A stretch of DNA of 64,000 bases, from contig NZ_LZJZ01000068.1 of the NCBI RefSeq assembly GCF_001667585.1, positions 23,656 through 87,655 on the forward strand, given 5' to 3'. A program made the translations under genes and the position numbers. Under the pieces are notes generated by a model. That model saw only the letters and a list, made by a program, of their open reading frames with translations, did not search any database and was not told the origin of the DNA. Source of the DNA: Mycobacterium sp. E2733. GTDB taxonomy: Bacteria > Actinomycetota > Actinomycetes > Mycobacteriales > Mycobacteriaceae. Shown piece after piece: positions 45,613 through 53,323 of the stretch (position 1 is its first letter; every line of letters starts with the position of its first letter).

Positions 45613-46351
45613 CGACCACCTCCTGGAGCGTTTTAGCATTCCAGTCGATGCGTACGGCACTGCCTGCGTGGGCATAACGGAGAACCCCGAGACGATGCGC
45701 CTGGGCGAGCAAGTCGGCCACCCAATGGTCATCGAGAAGCCAGCGGCGCCAGATCGGGCTTTCCAGCAGAGCGCGGGCCGAGCTTCCTTGCTGGGTTTCA
45801 CGGAAAGCGACATATGCGAATCCCTTGGCTGACATACCGGGGGCGTCAAATTCCTTGCGAGTCGCGCCTTTCAGGATGCCAAAGTCCCGCAGGGCGGCTA
45901 GAAGCCCGCGGGCCACCTTGGTGCGCACGGTGTCGGTCCATTTTGGAAGTCTTCCAGCTGTGGTCTGGTCTTCTAGCCAGAGCTTGACCTCATCGATGGT
46001 TACCCCGAGCCTGCCAGCGCAGTACCAGCTCCAGATGGGACCTTCTGCGAAGGCTGCCAACAGTGGTTCGTCGCGCGCAGTCTCGTAAAAGCAGGCCTCC
46101 CGAAATGCCCTAGGGTCATTACGTAGAGTTCGTATTGCCGGAACCAACTCGGGCCCGGGTGCGACAAATCGCGGGACAAGAATTCGCAGCAGTATGTCAT
46201 CCGAGCGTTTGCGTGACTTTTTTCCTAAAAGGTTCGCGTCTGCAACGCGACGAACGTTGGAAGCGCTGTCCACTGTGGAATCCCACACTTCAACCAACTG
46301 CCGCGTCTCGTCGAGCATCGCGCCGCCTTTCTGAATGTTGACGGTAAACAT
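45599..46351 (-). CDS. brxA: BREX protein BrxA (DUF1819)
   Basis: ATG 46351 overlaps the brxE stop as TGATG, giving 250 aa; the longer frame to 46564 is a shadow inside brxE. The N-terminal VNIQKGGAMLDETRQLVEVW and RSDDILLRILVPRFV, then FYETARDEPLLAAF, fit the DUF1819/BrxA family, a winged-helix DNA-binding protein in BREX types 1, 3, 5 and 6. It is probably a regulatory or DNA-contacting subunit. Confidence 0.85.
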   Translation of the reverse strand: MFTVNIQKGGAMLDETRQLVEVWDSTVDSASNVRRVADANLLGKKSRKRSDDILLRILVPRFVAPGPELVPAIRTLRNDPRAFREACFYETARDEPLLAAFAEGPIWSWYCAGRLGVTIDEVKLWLEDQTTAGRLPKWTDTVRTKVARGLLAALRDFGILKGATRKEFDAPGMSAKGFAYVAFRETQQGSSARALLESPIWRRWLLDDHWVADLLAQAHRLGVLRYAHAGSAVRIDWNAKTLQEVVDAAA

Positions 46352-46905
46352 CACTGCTTTAGGTCGAAGTAAGGCGGGCGCAGACGGGCGTCTTGGTCGA
46401 GGTAGGCCGCGGCTAGGAGCCGCGCATAGGGCAACAAAGCGTCGTGTTCGTCCAACTCTGCACTCGTGACCTGTCCGAGGAGACGACCTTCGCCGACCAG
46501 TTCGCCTCCAGGCATCTCCCCGGACCAAGCTCGCAGTGATTGGAGTGCTGTCTCCACATCCCATCGGGCGAGCTCATCGAGTAGGGGATCAGGGGTAAGC
46601 GTCTTCTGCTCCGCCAGCCATGCCTCTGCCCAACGGCGAAACGGGAACGCGCTCGAAAACAAGTGAAGCGCGGTGGCCCTTTCCAGCACGTCATCGTGGC
46701 GGTGAGCTGCGGATAAAATGTCAAGCTCTAAGGCGGCGGCCTTCTTGGTTCGAGGGAACAGGCCGCCCAGGACATACTGGCCGCCCTTGTCAAGACCATG
46801 CGACCGCCACCAACCCCGGAGACCCTGCTCACCCAACCGTGCGATTCCCAGGACCAGGCGGATGGCTTGGTCGATTTCGGGTTTCACGGCATCGGCTGAT
46901 AACAC
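46351..46905 (-). CDS. brxE: BrxE-family protein, first gene of the BREX operon
   Basis: GTG 46905 follows AGGTAGGGGG by four bases (184 aa); GTG 46887 is an alternative. The longer frame to 47109 lacks family likeness in its first part. IARLGEQGLRGWWRSHGL followed by VLGGLFPRT and an AAHRHD helix fit BrxE, a small protein described from type 6 BREX. Its presence together with BrxL is unusual. It shares one base with brxA. Function unknown. Confidence 0.7.
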   Translation of the reverse strand: MLSADAVKPEIDQAIRLVLGIARLGEQGLRGWWRSHGLDKGGQYVLGGLFPRTKKAAALELDILSAAHRHDDVLERATALHLFSSAFPFRRWAEAWLAEQKTLTPDPLLDELARWDVETALQSLRAWSGEMPGGELVGEGRLLGQVTSAELDEHDALLPYARLLAAAYLDQDARLRPPYFDLKQ

Positions 46906-46913
46906 GGATCCCC

Positions 46914-47180
46914 CTACCTGCTCAAGGCTGCCGGTTGCGCTCTGCCAGCAGAGGCAAAAAACGTTGGAACACGGCCAGCATCCTGCACAAGCCAAACCAT
47001 ATCGGGAGTCAATCGCAGGTCGCCCGAGACCTTGTATAGCCGCAGATAGGTTCCAGTAACCGGCATCGGTTTCGCAACGATGCACAGCATCAGGGTTTGT
47101 ATGGACCACGGTCTCCTAATCAGCGGATCCTGAACCGTCGACGAGGGCGCGTGCCTCTGGCGCCAGGCGCTGGTCGACAA
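46914..47180 (-). CDS. Possible short ORF upstream of brxE
   Basis: A minus-strand frame ends with TAG at 46914, inside the ribosome site of brxE, and has protein-like composition in its last 50 residues (GTYLRLYKVSGDLRLTPDMV). The start is not clear; ATG codons at 47091 and 47067 are possible. It may be a leader ORF coupled to brxE or a remnant. No domain recognised. Confidence 0.25.
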   Translation of the reverse strand: MSTSAWRQRHAPSSTVQDPLIRRPWSIQTLMLCIVAKPMPVTGTYLRLYKVSGDLRLTPDMVWLVQDAGRVPTFFASAGRAQPAALSR

Positions 47181-47509
47181 GCGGTTGATACCGGCCGCGC
47201 GATGGGCGGCAGGCCCTCCTCCGCCGCCGCGGCAAGCTGCCCGGCCGCGCGGCGAGACACATCTTGGCGATGGGATGTGCGCTCACATGCCTGCTCACAC
47301 AGCGAAGGAAGATGTTCAAGCGACTCTGGGTCGAAATGTAGGTTTGCTGTGCTTGACCGTGGCCTGACCGCCTCGAGGGGTCTACACAGCTAAGTCGCAA
47401 TCCTCCGGAAGTCATCGGAAGTTGACCGGAAACCAGCGCTGAGATGCAGCAACCGGTTGGCTTCTGAAGGCCCTTGGAGACTAGCGAACGGGCTTGGATG
47501 CGCAGGAGC
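47181..47509. other. Right arm of island B, no supported gene
   Basis: About 330 bp between the BREX operon and the right core without a convincing coding frame. It holds the paired YTGACCG repeat and a CGGAA triple, described separately. The BREX promoter is presumably in or near here. Confidence 0.5.
47353..47433 (+). repeat. Paired YTGACCG repeat plus CGGAAGT triple (candidate integrase arm sites, right end of island B)
   Basis: TTGACCGT 47353-47360 and CTGACCGC 47364-47371 are phased at 11 bp, as at the left end and beside the integrase. A second set, CGGAAGT, CGGAAGT and CGGAAAC, begins at 47406, 47416 and 47427. Both lie 75-160 bp left of the core at 47510, a normal arm distance. Confidence 0.4.
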
Positions 47510-47557
47510 AGCTTCCCAAGCTGAATACGCGGGTTCGATTCCCGTCATCGGCTCCAC
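47510..47557 (+). repeat. Attachment-site core (tRNA-Gly(CCC) 3' half), right end of island B
   Basis: 48 bp identical to 17878-17925. It ends with the encoded CCA, and the chromosome proper resumes after it. The bases before it cannot form the 5' half of a tRNA. Together with the other copy it delimits a 29.6-kb element. Confidence 0.85.
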
Positions 47558-47650
47558 CGCTACCTGCGCGGACGGCACTCAGTGCATCAGCCCGCGGGCC
47601 GGCAGCGAGATCCGCAGACCTGTAGGCCTCCGCGATGTCACACTGTCGAT

Positions 47651-48997
47651 ATGAGCGACCGGCGGGTTCGCTACGCGCGCAATGGCTCTGTCCGGCTCGC
47701 GTACCGCGAGTTCGGCGAGGGTGACACGACCCTCGTCTGGAACCCCGGCTGGTTCAGCAACGTCGACCTCGTCGACGAGCCTGCGAGTCCGATCACGGCG
47801 GTCGTCGAACAGCTGGCCGAGGTCGCTCGGATCATCGTGTGGGACAAACGCGGGACCGGCCTCTCCGATCCGGCAACCCGTGTCCCTCCGCTTGACGAGC
47901 GCATGGATGACCTTCACGCGGTTCTCGACGCCGCGAAGGCCGATCGACCGGCCTTGTTCGGCATGTCCGAGGGCGGCCCGATGAGCCTCTTGTTCGCGGC
48001 GACGTATCCGGAACGGGTCCACTCGCTGGTTTTGTACGGCGTATCGGCACGGTTTTCGCAAGAGTTGCCGGATTACCCCTGGGGATTCACCGCCGAAGAG
48101 AAGGCTCAACATCTGGAAGCCATCGAAATACATTGGGGCGAAGGCGCGCTCGCCGAACTGTTCTTCGGCGAGCTTGCCGACATACCGGGGTTTCGCGATC
48201 TTTACGGTCGTTATCAACGGGCGAGCGCGAGCCCGATGATGGCCGCATGGCTGTGGCAGGCGCTCCTGGAAATCGATGTCCGCGGCATCCTCGGTTCCAT
48301 CCGCGCCCCGACTCTTGTGTTGGCGAGGCCGGGTGATCGAATGGCTGCGTTCGAGGGTGCGACGGCGTTGGCGGCCGCCATTCCCGGTTCCCGTTTCAAC
48401 GAACTGCCCGAGGGTCCGCACGCGCTCGTCGATGACGTGGTCGGTTCGGCCATCCTCGACTTTGTCTGCGGTACCTCGAGTGGCGCCGTCGACGAGCGAG
48501 TAGTCAAAACAGTCCTGTTCACCGACATCGTCAGTTCCACCGAACTGCTCAGCGCTCGCGGCGATGCTGGATGGCGTCGCCAGCTCGATGCGCATGACAA
48601 GGCCGTCGACTGGTTGGTGGAAAAGTATGGCGGCCGACGCGCAAAGCACACCGGAGACGGCATCTTCGCGCTGTTCGACGGTCCAACCAAGGCCGCCCGC
48701 TGCGCATTGGAATTGGTCCCGGCCCTCGCCGCGCGTGGTATCCGAATTCGCGCCGGCGTCCATACCGGTGAATGCGAGCGACGCGGGGAAGAATGGAGCG
48801 GCGTAGCCGTGCACACGGGCGCCCGCATTGGCGCGCTGGCAGATGCGGATGCAGTACTGGCCAGCCGGACGGTCCGCGATCTCTCCGCCGGATCGGGCCT
48901 TAACTTTGAGGGCCTCGGCCCGCAAAAGCTCAAAGGCCTGCCCGAGGAGGTCGACCTATACCGGATAACTACACCAACGACCCGACCGGACCCGTAA
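47651..48997 (+). CDS. Alpha/beta hydrolase-class III adenylyl cyclase fusion (LipJ/Rv1900c-like)
   Basis: ATG 47651 gives 448 aa; upstream codons of the frame run into the att core and are not used. The hydrolase domain (1-275) has nucleophile elbow GMSEGG (Ser106) and GPHAL (His257). The cyclase domain (280-448) has metal-binding Asp292 in VLFTDIVSST and Asp336 in KHTGDGIFALF, with Lys332 in the ATP-specifying place; the second specificity residue in the EWSGVAVHTGARI segment is not the usual Asp. Family members such as M. tuberculosis Rv1900c (LipJ) make cAMP weakly. First chromosomal gene after the island. A large minus-strand ORF over the same bases is a shadow. Confidence 0.92.
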   Translation: MSDRRVRYARNGSVRLAYREFGEGDTTLVWNPGWFSNVDLVDEPASPITAVVEQLAEVARIIVWDKRGTGLSDPATRVPPLDERMDDLHAVLDAAKADRPALFGMSEGGPMSLLFAATYPERVHSLVLYGVSARFSQELPDYPWGFTAEEKAQHLEAIEIHWGEGALAELFFGELADIPGFRDLYGRYQRASASPMMAAWLWQALLEIDVRGILGSIRAPTLVLARPGDRMAAFEGATALAAAIPGSRFNELPEGPHALVDDVVGSAILDFVCGTSSGAVDERVVKTVLFTDIVSSTELLSARGDAGWRRQLDAHDKAVDWLVEKYGGRRAKHTGDGIFALFDGPTKAARCALELVPALAARGIRIRAGVHTGECERRGEEWSGVAVHTGARIGALADADAVLASRTVRDLSAGSGLNFEGLGPQKLKGLPEEVDLYRITTPTTRPDP

Positions 48998-49138
48998 GGC
49001 CACATCGCCGAACCAAACTCCCGTGGCCGAAACGTGACCGAGGCGTGGCCAAATGCTAACGCGCCCTTGCGCTTCCGCTGGTCAACGGGGAATTACGATC
49101 CCTATTACAACTCTGTCAGTTAAAAGGGAATCGGAGCC

Positions 49139-49960
49139 ATGCGAGCGGACGTTCGGTGTGTTCTTGCGGTGGTTGGGGTCGCTGCGAGTGTGGTTGCGGG
49201 GCCGACTGGCACCAGCATGGCAGCAGCAAGTCAGCCGCATGACTTTCCCGTCGCGTCGGTCCTGCCGGCGCGGGGCGCGACGGTGGGGGTGGCGCACCCC
49301 GTGGTGGTGACGTTCGACGCGCCGGTCGCCGACCGGCACGCCGCCGAGCGCGCCATCGGAGTCAAGTCGACGCCCGCGATGACCGGCAGGTTCGAATGGC
49401 TCGACAACAAGGTCGTGCAGTGGGTTCCAGACCACTACTGGCCGGCGCACAGCACGGTGGCGCTGGCGGTGGACGGCCGGTCGACGGAATTCAAGACCGG
49501 CCCCAAGGTCGTCGGCGTCGCCAACATCACCGACCACACCTTCAAGGTAAGCGTCGACGGAGTCGACGCCACTCCACCACCCACTCCGCACCACCGACCC
49601 CACTTCGGCGAAGAAGGGGTGCTGCCGGCTTCGATGGGCAGGCCCGAGTTCCCGACGCCGGTCGGCAACTACACCGTCTTGTCGAAAGACCGCTCGGTGC
49701 TTATGGATTCGAGCAGCGTCGGCATTCCGGTCGACGACCCCAACGGTTACATGCTCAACGTCGATTACGCCGTGCGGATCACCAACCGTGGCCTGTTCGT
49801 GCACTCCGCACCGTGGGCCGTCCAGTCACTGGGGCTGGAGAATGTCAGCCACGGCTGCATCAGCCTCAGCCCCGAAGACGCAGAGTGGTACTACAACACG
49901 GTCAACGTCGGCGACCCGGTGATCGTCAAGCAGGACCTCTGGGAGCGGCCTCCATCCTGA
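49139..49960 (+). CDS. L,D-transpeptidase (LdtMt1-like)
   Basis: 273 aa from ATG 49139, with AAGGGA upstream. An N-terminal signal segment (residues 1-28) is followed by one Ig-like domain with VLPARGATVGVAHPVVVTF and a YkuD catalytic domain containing MDSSSVGIPVD and HSAPW. The catalytic cysteine lies in SHGCISLSPEDAEWY (about residue 240). It makes 3-3 peptidoglycan cross-links in the periplasm and is a carbapenem target in mycobacteria. Layout and motifs are closest to M. tuberculosis Rv0116c; a Pro/His-rich insert near residue 145 is extra. Confidence 0.92.
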   Translation: MRADVRCVLAVVGVAASVVAGPTGTSMAAASQPHDFPVASVLPARGATVGVAHPVVVTFDAPVADRHAAERAIGVKSTPAMTGRFEWLDNKVVQWVPDHYWPAHSTVALAVDGRSTEFKTGPKVVGVANITDHTFKVSVDGVDATPPPTPHHRPHFGEEGVLPASMGRPEFPTPVGNYTVLSKDRSVLMDSSSVGIPVDDPNGYMLNVDYAVRITNRGLFVHSAPWAVQSLGLENVSHGCISLSPEDAEWYYNTVNVGDPVIVKQDLWERPPS

Positions 49961-50031
49961 GGAGGATTCGCACTCGATCGCTTTGAGCGAGAAGCCTTTT
50001 CGCCGCCGACAGCGCTCGCCCTCTGCCGAGG

Positions 50032-50077
50032 GTGAAGTTGGTTTCACGCTCGCGGTCGAGCGTGAAACCAACTTCAC
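50032..50077. terminator. Perfect 21-bp-stem hairpin between convergent genes
   Basis: 50032-50052 and 50057-50077 are exact reverse complements with a CGGT loop. It lies between the stops of the transpeptidase gene and the convergent Pro/Ala-rich gene, so it may end both transcripts. There is no U tract, as is usual in mycobacteria. Such a long perfect stem may also be a dispersed repeat. Confidence 0.55.
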
Positions 50078-50109
50078 GCTCGACAGCCGAAGTGACTCAG
50101 CCCCGCATA

Positions 50110-50148
50110 CGAAAGGACCCGCTGGCTCGCGGCCAGCGGGTCCTTTCG
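50110..50148. terminator. Hairpin terminator of the Pro/Ala-rich gene
   Basis: A 17-bp perfect stem (50110-50126 with 50132-50148, loop TCGCG) begins 14 bp after the minus-strand stop at 50162. Position and GC-rich stem suit an intrinsic-type terminator. Confidence 0.6.
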
Positions 50149-50161
50149 GTCGACAGGGTTA

Positions 50162-50746
50162 TCAGTGTCCGCCCGAAGGACCGGGCGCGACGGGCTGACC
50201 GGGCTGGGGGCCGCCGCTCGGCGCCGGCCCCGTCGGCGCGTCCTTGACCCCGGACATGTCGATGAGCGGGGCCCCGGCGGCCGCGTCGAGGGGAGCACCG
50301 GCCGCCAGCCCACCGAGGGCAACCAGCGGAGCGCCGGCCGGCACCACCGGAGCGATCGGCAACGGCGCACCCAACGGCAGGGGCGCGCCCAGCGGCAACG
50401 GCAACGGCCCGCCCAGCGGCACCGGCAGCGGAGCGCCCACCGGCAGCGGCCCCGGCACGGCCATCGGGACACCCGCCATGTCGGTCAGTGGCGCGCTGGC
50501 CGTGCAGACCTCAGCCGTCGGCGCGCCGCCCGCGGCCGCGGCCCCACCGGCACCGGCAGCACCGGGTCCGCCGGCCAGCGGCGCGCCGGCTAACGGCGCT
50601 CCGGCCTCGCCGGCCTGCCCCTGGATGCAGGCGTAGCCGCCCGTCTTCAGGGGAGCGGCCGCCGCATCCGGGCTCAGTGCAAGTGCGGCTCCGCACAACC
50701 CAAGGCTGGCAACTAGCTTCATGTTCAACCGATCGACGATCGCCAT
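50162..50746 (-). CDS. Exported Ala/Pro/Gly-rich low-complexity protein
   Basis: ATG 50746 gives 194 aa, with a GGAG site upstream; the frame to 50977 is not needed. A signal peptide (MKLVASLGLCGAALALSPDA) with cleavage after AAAA near residue 33 is followed by a short Cys-containing segment and then tandem GAPLP/PLPLGAPL repeats (about residues 95-150), ending in a Pro/Gly-rich tail. Two cysteines could form a disulphide. Similar repetitive exported proteins are common in mycobacteria; function unknown. Confidence 0.8.
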   Translation of the reverse strand: MAIVDRLNMKLVASLGLCGAALALSPDAAAAPLKTGGYACIQGQAGEAGAPLAGAPLAGGPGAAGAGGAAAAGGAPTAEVCTASAPLTDMAGVPMAVPGPLPVGAPLPVPLGGPLPLPLGAPLPLGAPLPIAPVVPAGAPLVALGGLAAGAPLDAAAGAPLIDMSGVKDAPTGPAPSGGPQPGQPVAPGPSGGH

Positions 50747-51072
50747 CAGCGTCGACTCTCCTTTATTCGCGCTCACATAACCATCCGGTGCAGCAGAACC
50801 GCATAGCCGTCTTCCGACGACGAGCCAATTGTCATCACGCGGCGCGAAACGCCGGACGCGCCGCACCGCGCCGTTTCCAAATGGTGACGTCACAAGGGCG
50901 TCACGAGTCAGAGGCTTTGCCGAGAAGAGCCGCGGCGGCCTTTCGAGTCGCACTGAGCCCAATTTTGGGCAGCGCATTCACAGGAAATTTTCGGCGACAC
51001 GAGATGTACTGGAGGTGCCATAGAGGTGAACAATCGACAAATGAAGGGTTAACGAATAGGGGAGAAGGAGCC
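50747..51072. other. Intergenic region, no gene seen
   Basis: Divergent promoter region between the Pro/Ala-rich gene and the first DUF732 gene. No clear small ORF, repeat or structure was recognised. Confidence 0.5.
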
Positions 51073-51417
51073 ATGGCAGCACGACGGCTCTGCGGCCGAT
51101 TCATAAGCACAGCGCTGGTGGGGGGTCCACTCTTGGTCGCCGGGGTGATGTGGGCCGGGCCGGCACAGGCGGACGCGTCCACTTTCGTCAACGACCTGCA
51201 CAAAGCCGGCATCCGCGCGGTCAGCGGCGGCGACGCGGCGCTGGTCCAGATGGGTCTGAGCGTCTGTCAGCAACTGTCGTGGGGCGCTCCGCCGTCGCAG
51301 ATCGAGGGCCTGGCGGTACAGCGCTCCGACAGCAGGCAAGGCGCCAACGGGATCACCCCGCAGCAGGCCGACGTCGTCGTAGAGGCCGCCTTGCGCGATC
51401 TGTGCCCGGACGCCTGA
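51073..51417 (+). CDS. Secreted DUF732 protein (first of a tandem pair)
   Basis: 114 aa. GGAGAAGGAG lies immediately before ATG 51073. A signal peptide (cleavage after AQA, about residue 33) is followed by a DUF732 domain with FVNDLHKAGI, CQQLSWG and the C-terminal LRDLCPDA; the two cysteines probably pair. DUF732 proteins are small exported mycobacterial proteins of unknown function. The next gene is a close paralogue, so a local duplication is likely. Confidence 0.9.
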   Translation: MAARRLCGRFISTALVGGPLLVAGVMWAGPAQADASTFVNDLHKAGIRAVSGGDAALVQMGLSVCQQLSWGAPPSQIEGLAVQRSDSRQGANGITPQQADVVVEAALRDLCPDA

Positions 51418-51557
51418 GCGAACCTGGTCCAGCCGGCCGGCCATCGCTCTTTGCCGACAATTCATCCTCGGGATCGATCTTCCGCGGCGTGTTTCACGGT
51501 GTTTTCGTGTAAAAGTGCATCATCGGCGATCGGGCACGGCACGAAGGAGAAATTCCG

Positions 51558-51902
51558 ATGGCAGCACAGCGGCCCTTTGGCCGGTTCATGGGCGCAGCCC
51601 TCGTGGGGGCCCCACTTCTGGCCGCGGGGATCGTCTTGGCCAGCCCGGCGCGGGCCGACCAGACTGCCTTTCTCAATGACCTGCACAACGCCGGCATCCA
51701 CGCCGTCAACGGTGGCGATGAAGCGCTCTTGCAGATGGGCGCGGATCTGTGCCAACAGCTTTCCTGGGGTGCGAGCCCCCAACAGCTGGAGGGCCTGGCA
51801 ATCCAACGCTCGGACGCCGACCAGGGCACCGGCGGGATCAACGGTCGGCAGGCCGCGGACGTCGTGATTTTCGCGTTGCGCGATCTGTGCCCTAACGCTT
51901 AG
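51558..51902 (+). CDS. Secreted DUF732 protein (second of a tandem pair)
   Basis: 114 aa, the same length as the gene before it and alike throughout (FLNDLHNAGIHAVNGGDEAL, CQQLSWG, LRDLCPNA). GAAGGAGA precedes ATG 51558. Signal peptide with cleavage after ARA. Each copy has its own ribosome site and a 140-bp gap separates them, so they may be independently transcribed. Confidence 0.9.
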   Translation: MAAQRPFGRFMGAALVGAPLLAAGIVLASPARADQTAFLNDLHNAGIHAVNGGDEALLQMGADLCQQLSWGASPQQLEGLAIQRSDADQGTGGINGRQAADVVIFALRDLCPNA

Positions 51903-51913
51903 CGGTGAGCTAA

Positions 51914-53323
51914 GTGCCGGGAATGGAGCTGAGCGCGCGCAACCTGAGCGCTCTCAACGTCCCCGTCCCGGCCTACGATCGCAGCCAAATCGACGTCGGC
52001 ATCGTGCATTTCGGCGTGGGCGGCTTTCACCGTTCCCACCAGGCGATGTACGTCGACAGGTTGCTCACCGACGGGATGGCCCGGGACTGGGGAATCTGCG
52101 GTGTCGGCGTGCTGCCGCGTGACCGGCGCATGCGCGACGTGCTGCGCGCGCAGGACTACCTCTACACGTTGATCCTCGAACACCCCGACGGCACCCGGCA
52201 GCCCAGGGTCATCGGCTCGATCGTCGACTTCCGTTACGCGCCAGACGATCCCGACGCAGTCATCGAGTTGCTCGCGGCTCCCGCCACCCGCATCGTCTCG
52301 CTGACCATCACCGAAGGCGGCTACCGCCCCCCGCTGAGCGACGTCTTCGGACTGGTGGCCGAGGGCCTGAACCGGCGGCGGAAACAGGGCCTGCCCTCCC
52401 CCACGATCGTGTCGTGCGACAACATCGTGGAGAACGGGAGCGTGGCCCGGCGCGCGTTCACGTCGTGCGCCGAGCGGCTCGATCCCGGACTCGCGCAATG
52501 GATGTGCGAGCACACCAGGTTCCCCAACTCGATGGTCGACCGCATCACGCCGGTCACCACTCCCGACGTGATCGCGCGGCTCGATTCCGAGTTCGGTGTG
52601 CGGGACGCGTGGCCGGTGGTCGCCGAGCCGTTCGCCATGTGGGTCCTCGAGGACCGTTTCGCCGACGGCCGGCCGCCGCTGGAGAAGGCCGGCGTCCAGC
52701 TGGTCGACGACGTCTCGCCGTACGAGGCGATGAAGCTGCGGCTGCTCAACGCCAGCCATCAGGGCCTGTGTTACTTCGCCTACCTGGCCGGGTATCGGAT
52801 GGTGCACGAGGCCGCCCAGGATCCGCTGATCGCCCAATTTCTGGACCGCTACCTGGAATCCGAGGCGATGCCGACCCTGGCGCGCGTCCCGGGGCTGACC
52901 GACTTCAAAGCCGGGCTCATCCCCCGCTTCGCCAACGCCTACGTGCGCGACACGGTGGCCCGGCTGTGCGCCGACTCGTCCGACCGCATCCCGAAGTGGC
53001 TGTTGCCGGTGGTCGCCGACAATCTGCGGTGCGGCGGCCCGGTGCGGCTGGCCGCGGCGATCGTCGCCAGCTGGGCGCGCTACGCCGAGGGCGTCGACGA
53101 AGGCGGACAGCCGATCGAGGTGGTGGACCGGCTCGCCGACACGCTCGTCCCCATCGCCCGCTCCCAGCGCGAGGACCCAACCGCGTTTCTCGCCAATCGC
53201 GCGGTGTTCGGTGACCTCGTCGACCAGCCCCGCTTCCTCGAGCCGTACCTGTGGGCGCTGGACTCGCTGCACCGGCACGGCGCCCGCGCCACGCTGCGGG
53301 CACTGGTCGGGGCCGACGAATGA
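51914..53323 (+). CDS. Mannitol/fructuronate-type dehydrogenase
   Basis: 469 aa from GTG 51914, or 466 from ATG 51923. The N-terminal Rossmann part has [20 protein letters not shown], typical of the mannitol 2-dehydrogenase family, then ITEGGY. The C-terminal domain carries [16 protein letters not shown], near the catalytic Lys/His helix. It oxidises a sugar alcohol (mannitol, arabitol or similar) to the ketose with NAD. The stop overlaps the xylulokinase start (ATGA), so the two form a polyol-to-ketose-phosphate route, probably D-arabitol to D-xylulose to xylulose-5-phosphate (inferred from the pairing). Confidence 0.92.
   Translation: MPGMELSARNLSALNVPVPAYDRSQIDVGIVHFGVGGFHRSHQAMYVDRLLTDGMARDWGICGVGVLPRDRRMRDVLRAQDYLYTLILEHPDGTRQPRVIGSIVDFRYAPDDPDAVIELLAAPATRIVSLTITEGGYRPPLSDVFGLVAEGLNRRRKQGLPSPTIVSCDNIVENGSVARRAFTSCAERLDPGLAQWMCEHTRFPNSMVDRITPVTTPDVIARLDSEFGVRDAWPVVAEPFAMWVLEDRFADGRPPLEKAGVQLVDDVSPYEAMKLRLLNASHQGLCYFAYLAGYRMVHEAAQDPLIAQFLDRYLESEAMPTLARVPGLTDFKAGLIPRFANAYVRDTVARLCADSSDRIPKWLLPVVADNLRCGGPVRLAAAIVASWARYAEGVDEGGQPIEVVDRLADTLVPIARSQREDPTAFLANRAVFGDLVDQPRFLEPYLWALDSLHRHGARATLRALVGADE

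Noticed and set aside
47390..47578. 62-aa minus-strand frame with TGIEPAYS
   Set aside because: Translation across the tRNA-Gly core, not a gene.
47579..48925. 448-aa minus-strand frame
   Set aside because: Shadow of the hydrolase-cyclase gene, which has catalytic motifs on the plus strand.
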